Assembly (NCBI GenBank): GCA_018398765.1
Contig: JAHBMJ010000483.1
Coordinates: forward strand, 1-30,160
Length of the DNA: 30,160 nucleotides
Reading direction: 5' to 3'
Origin: Chromera velia
Lineage: Eukaryota; Sar; Chromeraceae
Part shown: one piece after another, positions 24,023 to 30,160 of the stretch
Position numbering within the stretch: position 1 is the first letter of the stretch
Layout of the letters: each line of letters starts with the position of its first letter
The notes under the pieces: model-generated
The model's input: only the letters and a program-made list of their open reading frames with translations
What the model was told of the DNA's origin: nothing
Databases searched by the model: none
Program-made: the position numbers and the translations under genes

Positions 24023-24948
24023 GCAGGTGATTCCAGACCCCGAGAACGAAGCAGAGGAGGATGGAGAAGACGCGTTTCTCCCTCTTCGCTTTGTGTTCAC
24101 AGCCAAACTTTCGGAGACGGCATTGAAACTTGAGAGGGCAGAGACCAGAGGAGCAAGGGCAAGAAGTAAGAAGGACACAGCTTCAACGCTGAGGCATGGG
24201 TGGACGGTCGTGGTCAGTTAGTCAGTCAGACAGACACGTTTGGTTAGGACGACTGTGTCTCCATCGGTCTCCGTCCAACTTGCACGTGCACATGGCTCCA
24301 TCACATCACGGATTCATTGGTTCAATCAACCTGCGGTGCTTGCAATGTCAGACCTTCAGAACGCCTGCCGAGGTCAAGTGAGGCCCTTTGAATTAATCAG
24401 TTCATCTAATTCTCAATGTCCTCGACAAAAGAAGTGAAGAAGAAGACCGGTGTTCCTGCACCGAAAAAATGTCCTTCCGCTTCCAGCAAAGGACGACGTC
24501 GCAAGAGAAGACAAGCGAGTGCAGTGGTGCTGAAGCGTCGTGTCGTGGTGCTGAAGCGTCGTGTTCTTTCTCCCTGTCGTCGTCTTGCCGTCTGATTATC
24601 TGTCTGTCTGTGTGTCTCGAACTTGTTGTGTGTTTGTTTGGTTTGATTGGTCCACCTATGCAGGTGATGCACATCGAGAGAGAGGCGAAGGCCGTAGGGG
24701 AGTTCATCATCACGCCTGACATGTCCGTCTGGAATTATGCTGTTTTGCTTTTTTTGTTCGTCTCTATTCCAGAAAGAAAGTATGAATCGAAAGTGTCGAG
24801 GAGAAAGAAGAAGAATAAGAACGACGGACAAGAAGCCGACGATCTCCGCTTTGTCAGGTTGCTGGCTCAAAGTTGGATGAGAAGACAAACTGTTGCTTTG
24901 AATCTTTTTGGTGCTGTGTGACAGCGATCTTTACATCAATCCTTTCGT

Positions 24949-24981
<33 letters not shown>

Positions 24982-25722
24982 TGTCTCTCTCTCTCTCTCT
25001 CTTTCCCCTCTTTTCCCTTCACTTGTTTGCGCCACATGGTCTGCAGAGGTACTTGATCACTCACATGCTGATTGATGTCTTCCGCTTGATTGCTGCATGC
25101 AGGCTCGCTGACATGAAGCGCACAGAAAAGACTGGGCGAACAACTTTTGCCAAGTGGGTAGGCCGGACGAGTTGCTTTTCCCCCTTTCTTTGCTTTCATT
25201 TCATTTCTATGTGCATGAAGGAACGTTCAGACTCCAACTGTATTCATTCCCACTCTAGCTGTATGTTTGGCCGGTGTGCGTGTGTCATGCAAGCTAGCTG
25301 ACATCTCTCATGAAATGAAATAGGCATTAGATGCTTTGAAGGGGGACGTCAATCATCCGAACGTACCTCTCCTTGGTTGCGAACTAACTAAAAATTTGTT
25401 TTCTACCTCCCTGCCTGATTGCAGCTTTGTGACTTTCCAGCACGAGCAGCTGCTGCAGTTGTTGACGAACATCTTGCAGAAGAAGTCTAACAAGTACGGC
25501 TGGGACATCTGCAGGTGCTGCTGTGGAGGGCCCCCTCGCACCAAGACGGCAGAAGAGGAGGAAGAGGGAGATGAGGATGGGGAAGGGGCAGACGGGGGAG
25601 ACAGCGGCTCACCGGGTGAGAGAGGAAACAACGGAGCACGAAAAGGAGACCAGAAGCCGCTCATCGAGTCTGCTCCTCCAGCTGCACAACGCAGCAGCCT
25701 GGGCAGCAGTGGGGGCTCATGA
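8269..25722 (+). CDS. RCC1 double-propeller protein fused to IQGAP-like RasGAP and RGCT domains
   Basis: One gene, reconstructed by hand as 39 exons with continuous phase from ATG 8269 to TGA 25720-25722, about 1,878 codons. Exons: 8269-8898, 9125-9595, 10094-10129, 10545-10931, 11118-11275, 11939-12108, 12283-12414, 12661-12773, 12969-13220, 13628-13756, 14082-14134, 14535-14662, 14930-15072, 15489-15558, 15835-16109, 16245-16290, 16795-16838, 17037-17165, 17297-17395 (or to 17446), 17512-17626, 17806-17887, 18116-18180, 18586-18677, 19017-19109, 19726-19795, 20117-20289, 20530-20598, 20960-21035, 21382-21452, 21653-21714, 22059-22109, 22302-22383, 22770-23006, 23227-23316, 23696-23845, 24027-24212, 24664-24722, 25103-25153, 25425-25722. 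Residues 1-886 are RCC1 repeats. About 1,080-1,520 resemble the IQGAP RasGAP-related region and 1,520-1,810 the IQGAP C-terminus. No membrane segment or signal peptide is seen. It probably binds a small GTPase and a protein partner in the cytoplasm. Least certain exons: 15-17, 19 and 36-38. Confidence 0.85.
9968..10108 (+). repeat. 34-bp direct repeats flanking a perfect 22-bp-arm hairpin at a splice acceptor
   Basis: The 34-bp sequence from cattgctctgacccttcag to gactctccatac occurs at 9968-10001 and 10075-10108. The second copy contains the acceptor and first 15 nt of exon 3. Between them lies a perfect inverted repeat, arms 10023-10044 and 10051-10072, with the 6-nt loop aagaaa. The inserted 73 bp is AT-rich. 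It resembles a small insertion with a long target duplication, or a tandem duplication of an AG|GT site. Confidence 0.92.
11401..11755. repeat. 44-bp tandem repeat, eight copies (intron 5)
   Basis: Eight head-to-tail units of 44 bp, each containing gatacgggattgcacaggg and gcgaggcagataaag, lie wholly within the intron between exons 5 and 6. Copies differ at only a few bases (for example agtagcg, ttgtaca and aggaagc variants). Because 44 is not a multiple of 3, the array gives long spurious Leu/Ser/Cys-rich frames on the minus strand. Confidence 0.97.
14503..14530 (+). repeat. CTGT tract at intron 3' end
   Basis: A short run of tctg units forms the pyrimidine tract before the exon 12 acceptor (gcag at 14534). 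Confidence 0.7.
14930..17395 (+). other. Linker exons between propellers and RasGAP-like region
   Basis: Exons 13-19 encode hydrophilic, probably helical sequence with no recognised domain. It includes HGLLRLKNLEATLTAGG, a Gln/Glu-rich segment around SIDQYQQTSEVEAELR, and WVVRGFRDRFDGFL joined to KLLEMLHIQPSYLANL. The phase chain 1-0-1-0 across exons 14-18 supports 15835-16109, 16245-16290 and 16795-16838. A second model, ending exon 15 at 15952, is also phase-compatible at first but joins less convincing peptide. The end of exon 19 is uncertain (17395 or 17446; both keep frame). Confidence 0.6.
15117..15160. other. Assembly gap (44 N) in an intron
   Basis: Forty-four N separate a g-run on the left from a g-run on the right. 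The gap lies in the intron between exon 13 (ends 15072) and exon 14 (starts 15489), so no coding sequence appears to be lost. Confidence 0.99.
17875..17977 (+). repeat. 23-bp direct repeat duplicating the exon 21 donor
   Basis: The sequence gggatcggatgtggtcagtt plus ggg occurs at 17875-17897 and 17955-17977, a period of 80 bp. The first copy holds the proposed donor of exon 21 (gtg|gtcagt). The second copy is preceded by a pyrimidine-rich tract ending in gtcag, so it looks like a decoy exon with its own acceptor and donor. Confidence 0.85.
20600..20624 (+). repeat. CTGT microsatellite next to exon 27 donor
   Basis: A (ctgt)n run starts at the exon 27 donor itself (gtctgtctgt...), so the splice site lies within the repeat. 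Confidence 0.85.
22017..22041 (+). repeat. (CT)n polypyrimidine tract before exon 31
   Basis: This perfect CT run precedes the exon 31 acceptor at 22058. Read through, it gives an in-frame Leu/Ser string, but exon 30 joins exon 31 in phase without it, so it is intronic. Confidence 0.9.
23983..24014 (+). repeat. (CT)n polypyrimidine tract before exon 36
   Basis: A run of about 16 CT units lies just upstream of the exon 36 acceptor (ctgcag, ends 24026). Confidence 0.92.
24416..24595 (+). other. 59-aa strongly basic ORF inside intron 36
   Basis: ATG 24416 to TGA 24593-24595 encodes 59 residues rich in Lys and Arg. It includes EVKKKTG, GRRRKRRQ and a duplicated VVLKRRV caused by a local direct repeat (gtggtgctgaagcgtcgtgt). 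It lies in the intron between exons 36 and 37. It could be a cassette exon or a chance frame. No family is recognised. Confidence 0.25.
24951..25002 (+). repeat. (GT)n(CT)n microsatellite in intron 37
   Basis: Fifteen GT units (24951-24980) are followed by ctgt and a CT run, upstream of exon 38. Confidence 0.95.
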
Positions 25723-27000
25723 TGGAGAGTGAAGTGCGAATCAATGAATGGCATCTCTTTCTTTCTTCAACTGAACAGACAGGAAGGAAACGCGTGATTA
25801 CGCAAGCAGGAAGCAGGCAGGATTTGAACAGCAGCCCATCAAAGGTCTCGCTTCCTTACAGTGAAGAAGAAAAGTACTCCACCATGCATCGACAATCCCT
25901 TCCGTACGAGCATGCATGTGCACGGGAAATGTCCAGAGAAAGCATCGATCGATCAGTTGAATGAAGTCTTTCCATTTCCTTCCCTGAACTTTGAACCGAA
26001 GCATGCCACCAAAAGTATACACCATGACTGTTTGAATGGCCATCAAGAATTGAGTCCGCAATTGTGAAGGTCAATCGAGTTGTGGAGACTTGCAAACGAC
26101 TCAGCATCATCGATCGGCATCGATTCAGTGATTGAGTGAGTGCAGCAGTGGGCGGGGGAGCGCGTAAATAGGTGCCAAACTAGGTGCCAAAGTGGATGCT
26201 TGCAAACGTATGATACGTATTCAAGTCGACGGGATCATTCAGATTCGGCATCAGTGAAGCCAGGGATCATTTTATTCTCCCAGGCCACTACTTACCCAAA
26301 ATTATCATCATCCTATCATGATTTGCATCATCACTGAATTTGATGGACGATATTAATGATTTGTATGCCATGCCCCGTGGTTGGCCAGAGCCTAAGTGGT
26401 AGCTTACCGGCTTTAAGCCAATTTAATCCAGAGCATACGATATCTACAGTTATGAGATATTACTAGTGAATTTAGATTAAAAAATTTAAGGTTTAGCATA
26501 AATTATTAAATTAAATTTAAAAATAATATGGTGACGTGCGGTACAGATACGGAGAAGTTGCAATTAAAAATCTAATATTAAAATGGTGTTAGAGGCTCTT
26601 TAATATACGGTATAAATAGGAAACACAAATTTTTTGGTGTGCAAAAATAAAATGAAAATGGAGATAAGTTCAGATAACAGTACACAATAGGTATTAGTTC
26701 AGACAGAGGACGAATCATATCATGTCACGAATGACAGACTATGTCATAAGATTAAAAAGAACAGAGGCAAAGGATGGGAAGCTGTTTTTAAGTTTGTCTC
26801 CAAACTGAATTAATTTGTCTAAACTAGTAAAAAGTAGATACTAGTCTCAGTCTAGTGACTGCATGTTCATTATAATTCAAAAATTTTAGATTTAAATAAA
26901 TTTGAATTAGAAGACAACTTTAATTAATTATTTTAATAAATTCACTGATAAAGCGTGCATAAAGCTAGTAAAAACTAAGGCCATGCTGTTTAAACTTGTT
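25723..27000. other. Gene-poor region; AT-rich from about 26340
   Basis: The first 600 bp after the large gene's stop probably hold its 3' UTR and contain no convincing ORF. A small repeat, aggtgccaaa, occurs twice near 26170-26190. From about 26340 to 26980 the DNA becomes strongly AT-rich with stops in every frame. I see no gene or identifiable mobile element. Confidence 0.6.
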
Positions 27001-27010
27001 TTAGATTGGG

Positions 27011-27095
27011 GAGGGGCATAGCCCCGCCCCACTGTCCCTTTGGGAGAGGGCGTAACTATGAGTAACTATGAGCTATAGGCTATGCCCCCCCCCTC
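27011..27095. repeat. GC-rich inverted repeat
   Basis: gaggggcatagcc at 27011-27023 is complementary to ggctatgcccc...ctc at 27078-27095 (the right arm has extra C). It is a GC-rich stem in otherwise AT-rich DNA. The loop carries a short duplicate, taactatgagtaactatgag. Confidence 0.75.
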
Positions 27096-27108
27096 TTATT
27101 CAAATTTT

Positions 27109-27169
27109 AAACTGAGAGGGAGGCACGGGGGGGGTATGCCCATGCATGCCCCGCTCCTCCTCTCAGTTT
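27109..27169. repeat. Inverted repeat hairpin
   Basis: aaactgagagg(g)agg at 27109-27123 pairs with cctcctctcagttt at 27156-27169. The loop contains a G run, atgcccatgcatgcccc and C-rich sequence. It follows directly after the previous inverted repeat. Together they could be the end of a small non-autonomous element. Confidence 0.8.
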
Positions 27170-27593
27170 AGCCAGCACGACTGAGGCCCTGGCTAGCTTT
27201 TTAACTGCGAATCCCTTACTATGTCCCTTACCATGCATTTTAATTACTATAGGAGGGTTTTGTCACTCGAATATACTTTAACTTCATCTTACATCATGTA
27301 CTCATATCGTGAAGATGCAAACGTGAGCAAACATGTTTTTTTTTTTTCTAGTCAGTATAGACTTTTTCAGTCATACGTCTTTTATGAATTAAAAACTGAT
27401 TTGTTATGTTATGTTGTATGTGAGAAATTCATCTCCCCAGCAGTTTATCTGATGATTGAGGTTCTAAATCATCTGATTTTGAAGCCACCTGGCTGTGCAC
27501 TCCCATATGTAGCCGGCCCGGCCGTTGGGGCTCGGCCGTCGCGGGCCGCGCGTGCAAGCTGCAAAGAACATCTGAATCCTGGACACTTCAAAT

Positions 27594-27697
27594 GTCCTCG
27601 TGGCCAAGTGGTAGGGCGCCGAATTTTGCCTTTGCGATCCGAGTGATCCAATATCAAATTTACTGGAAGGTCGAGAGTTCAAGTCTCCCCGAAGACC
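27594..27697 (+). tRNA. tRNA-like Pol III unit (split or degenerate tRNA)
   Basis: The 5' arm gtcctcg (27594-27600) pairs with cgaagac (27690-27696) with one C-A mismatch. An A-box-like tggccaagtgg at 27601-27611 opens a D arm (gcc/ggc). A T-arm-like gagagttcaagtctccc at 27673-27689 supplies the B box. A T5 terminator follows at once. The distance from D arm to T arm is too long for a plain tRNA, so it has an intron, a long variable arm or is a pseudogene. I could not form a clean anticodon stem, so no amino acid is assigned. Antisense translation gives the DLNSRP string typical of tRNA T-arm regions. Confidence 0.5.
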
Positions 27698-27702
27698 TTT
27701 TT
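27698..27702 (+). terminator. Pol III T5 terminator
   Basis: Five T directly follow the tRNA-like 3' end at 27697. Pol III stops at runs of four or more T, which supports transcription of the tRNA-like unit. Confidence 0.5.
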
Positions 27703-28691
27703 CTGAACTTTTTTCGCAGAGACCGTCGGCCATGTTGTTCACCAAAAAAGCCATCAAAGCTCGGATGCAACTTACAGTTATCAGAGTGTCAGTGCCGGTT
27801 AGTGTACTGTATGAGGGGGGAGAGAAAGCCAAGAGCTCAGAGGGAGGAAGCTTCATTCAGCACTGCTGGGGAAGTTGCAGCAATTCAGGCCTTTTATAAC
27901 GATGATGACTGGGAGTGAACATTAAGTGACTAAAGACTAGACAAAAGGCTTATAGATGACAAAGACTATGCATATTAAAACTTTTCCCCCTCAAAAAAAA
28001 AAAAAAACACCATGCCTTAAGTTGTTAACACAATTCTTGGATCCTTTTCAGCAAGAGCGACGGTGTAGAGCAATGGCGCTGGACTAGTCCCTCTAACATG
28101 ATCAGTAACTTACCTCCTAGCTTACCTCCACCTAAAGGCATTTTAACTAATTTCCCCATGGTCCGTGCAAGTTCTCCACAAAACTGTAACTTACCAGAGG
28201 ATTTAACGCTTGAGGGGCACATTTTTGATTCACTCTGTATTCGATTTCTATCTTTCCGGGGCCACTTTATGTTCAACGAGCTGATTGATGCACACAGCGC
28301 GATCCTTTTTTTGTTTTCATCTGCGCAGTGATCATCTCAGTGATGTTCCATCACATCTCACTTCATCTGATCAACATTTGAGTATATTGGAGAGGACTTG
28401 AAGAGGTGCTCCATAAAGGCAGCGCATATAGCAGCGCGTCGCATGGCGCGTGAGATAAATTTTGGTAGCATGAAACGGTGCTACCATTCAAAAATCCTAA
28501 CTTAAAATTAAGTGCCGCTCAAAAATCCAATCTTGAAAAACGTTTTCATACGTTTTTAAGAGCAACTTAGAGTGTTGGGTGTAGATTACCGTGTAGTGTC
28601 CTACCTCCCGGCGCCGTCCCACCGCCGCCGTTTGGTCCTTCCCGCATGTGTGCTGCCTTTGCTTCGATCGCCTGCCGCCGCGTTCTGTCTG
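27703..28691. other. Region between tRNA-like unit and tandem duplication
   Basis: It holds a 15-A run at 27993-28007 and an open frame ending EVAAIQAFYNDDDWE at about 27918. The open frame begins inside the tRNA-like unit and I do not accept it as a gene. A poly(A) tract about 300 bp after a tRNA-like head could mark the tail of a SINE-like retroposon, but no target duplications were recognised. No other feature is supported. Confidence 0.35.
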
Positions 28692-29391
28692 CCTGGCCCC
28701 GGAAAACTTGTCTTTACGTTTGCGCAGGGACCGGTCAGATTTAATCCGCCCGCAGCCGTCTCGCTGAAATTGTTTGTTCCGTTCGTTCGGTTATAAGTCT
28801 AGTTATGAGCCTGTCCTTGAACGAATCTAGGAATAAATGTATCGCTAGCTAGCAGAACTCCCAACTGTAAGCCTCTCGACTTTACAAATGGCTAAGGATC
28901 TTCCCATATCCAATCCTTTAGCTGACAGAAGAATTCAGAGTCTTGTAGAGTTTATAAATCCACCTCTATGTCTAGGCCGCGTATCTGGCCTAGCTCTCTG
29001 TCTGTTCTGCCGCTACCTCCAAAGCAGCAGGAAGTTGTTACACGTGGTGACGTTGCCTGGCCCTAGAAAGCTTGTCTTTGCGTTCGCGCGGAGACTGGTC
29101 AGATTTAATCCGCCCGCAGCCGTCTCGCTGAAATTGTTTGTTCCGTTTGTTCGGTTGTGAGTCTAGTCATGAGCTATCATGAGTCTGTCCTTGAATGAGT
29201 GCATTGCTAGCTAGTAGAACTCCCAACTGTAAGCCTCTTGACTCTACAAATGGCTAAGGATCTTCCCATATCCAATCCTTTAGCTGACAGAGGAATTCAG
29301 AGTCTTATCGAGTTTGTAGATCCACCTCTATCTAGCCTAGCTCTCTATCTGTTCTACCGCTACCTTCAAAGCAGCAGGAAGTTATTACATG
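28692..29391 (+). repeat. 364-bp imperfect tandem duplication
   Basis: Copy A, 28692-29043, and copy B, 29056-29391, align over their length with a 364-bp offset at the start and a few substitutions and small deletions in B. Shared blocks include cagatttaatccgcccgcag and gctaaggatcttcccatatc. Each copy contains the start of the same short ORF, at 28888 and 29250. Confidence 0.92.
28888..29160 (+). CDS. Hypothetical 90-aa ORF in tandem duplication, copy A
   Basis: This frame begins MAKDLPISNPLADRRIQSL, crosses from copy A into copy B, and ends LKLFVPFVRL. It has no recognised family. A related frame in copy B starts at 29250 (MAKDLPISNPLADRGIQSL) and ends after about 55 codons. The shared frame tolerates substitutions such as V/I and N/D, which hints at past coding use, possibly as part of a mobile element. 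The upstream 28572-28796 frame carries a paralogous C-terminal part (FNPPAAVSLKLFVPFVRL). It could equally be a non-coding repeat. Confidence 0.25.
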   Translation: MAKDLPISNPLADRRIQSLVEFINPPLCLGRVSGLALCLFCRYLQSSRKLLHVVTLPGPRKLVFAFARRLVRFNPPAAVSLKLFVPFVRL

Positions 29392-29810
29392 GGGGGGTAG
29401 ATGATTTAATAATATGACAAAAGAAATTTTGTATTGTACTGTTATAGTTAAAGCCTTAGTTAAAGCTGGTAAGCCACCACCTAGGTTCTGGCCAACCGAG
29501 ACATGACATATTACATACAAGTTCCGTTCACATCTATTCACTTAGAGTAACCTAGAGTGAGAAGGATATTTGAAGTAATTTGTACACTGAAACTATAGTG
29601 TGATATAATTAAAATTGTGATACAATACCCAGGCTATATACTAGTACCAGTAACACAAATAATTATGTTATAATAGGTGTGATGAAATAGTTTGAGGAAG
29701 TTAGGTGCAATGAAATTGTTAGACAAACTTTGAAGTGATCCTAGACTTTCAAAGTGACTAGCAGCCACTAGCTTGAAATCTTCAGAGTCGTTGAAGGTCA
29801 GACTCACCTC
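29392..29810. other. AT-rich stretch without a gene
   Basis: AT-rich DNA follows the tandem duplication, with short frames only. I see nothing identifiable in it. Confidence 0.6.
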
Positions 29811-30026
29811 ATTCAGTCATTCATTCACTCACTCACTCACTCACTTCCTTCACTCACCTCACCCACTCACTCGCTCACTTACTCACTCACTCACCTCACT
29901 TACCCACCCACCCCACTTACCTCACTCACTCACTCACTCCCTCACTCATTCACTGCTTTGATCATTCATAATTCATTCATTCATTCATTCATTCATTTAT
30001 TCATTCATTCATTCATTCATTCAATC
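29811..30026. repeat. (CACT)n/(CATT)n microsatellite block
   Basis: A long imperfect tract of CACT and CATT units has ctca and ccac variants. Frames through it give Ser-Leu-Thr-His strings that are not real proteins. Confidence 0.96.
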
Positions 30027-30160
30027 AGAATCATCTCCTTCCTCTGTATCGCTTTCGTGCTTTCTTTTTTACTGCACACCCATGATTACCATTTGGCTTT
30101 GTACGTCTCCTCTGTGATGGGGCGAATGTCTCCTGCTTCCTAGCCCGCTTCTAAGCGACC

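Larger units (their letters stand above)
22770..25722 (+). other. IQGAP-type C-terminal region (RGCT) and acidic tail
   Basis: Exons 33-39. The order of features follows IQGAP C-termini: a helical segment EQKFLLQEVMRRMETKLKSR then TFAELAEELDRL; RVQNAIRTLEDM; QLALWIIRNIMARKEYLAYL; a helix rich in Arg/Glu (RIEEARARYESI); FAYFKLRKLKVI with a strand FLPLRFVFTAKL; VGEFIITPDM; and TFANFVTFQHEQLLQLLTNI, which matches the F..HxxDLLxL element ending IQGAPs. After it come CRCCCGGPP, a Glu/Gly-rich run and a Ser/Gly tail ending at TGA. The terminal Cys cluster could be lipid-modified, but this is speculation. Exon 36-38 borders rest on phase and peptide fit. Confidence 0.7.

Noticed and set aside
27464..27856. 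Minus-strand ORF containing GLRGDLNSRP
   Set aside because: This string is the familiar antisense translation of a tRNA T-arm region, not a protein gene.
28060..28100. Second tRNA-like start (tagagcaatggcgctgg)
   Set aside because: It resembles an A box, but no matching T arm, acceptor arm or terminator follows at a suitable distance.
29773..30143. Ser-Leu-Thr-His repeat frames
   Set aside because: Translation of the CACT/CATT microsatellite.

Overview
The window is nuclear DNA of a eukaryote, most likely a protist alga. Genes are split by many small GT...AG introns with pyrimidine-rich 3' ends finishing in (t/c)gcag. Microsatellites are plentiful and there is one assembly gap (44 N). GC-balanced genic DNA alternates with AT-rich islands. 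The intron style, low-complexity tracts and protein families would suit a chromerid such as Chromera velia. That assignment is inference, and nothing in the window proves it.

Layout: (1) 1-2703, no confirmed gene. It opens with a 109-bp direct repeat, has weak candidate exons on the minus strand, and then a purine/pyrimidine-skewed stretch. (2) 2704-4440 (+), an intronless CobW/COG0523 metal-chaperone GTPase of 578 aa. (3) 4441-6152, intergenic, with a CCTT microsatellite and an AT-rich island. (4) 6153-7550 (-), a trypsin/HtrA-like serine protease with a very acidic insert directly after the catalytic His. An apparent in-frame TAA probably lies in a 78-nt intron. (5) 7551-8268, a divergent intergenic region with a CA/TA microsatellite. 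(6) 8269-25722 (+), one very large gene. I reconstructed 39 exons whose reading phase is continuous from ATG to TGA (about 1,878 codons). It encodes fourteen RCC1 repeats, enough for two seven-bladed propellers, followed by a region that aligns in order with the C-terminal half of IQGAP proteins (RasGAP-related domain plus RGCT domain). (7) 25723-30160, gene-poor: AT-rich DNA, GC-rich hairpins, a tRNA-like Pol III unit with a T5 terminator, a 364-bp imperfect tandem duplication that keeps a short ORF, and a CACT/CATT microsatellite.

The most notable item is the RCC1(x14)-IQGAP-like fusion. It has the IQGAP GTPase-binding half, but in place of the calponin-homology, WW and IQ regions it has two beta-propellers. 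Two splice-site-containing direct duplications in its introns look like traces of recent intron or exon remodelling. The three protein genes share no obvious pathway.
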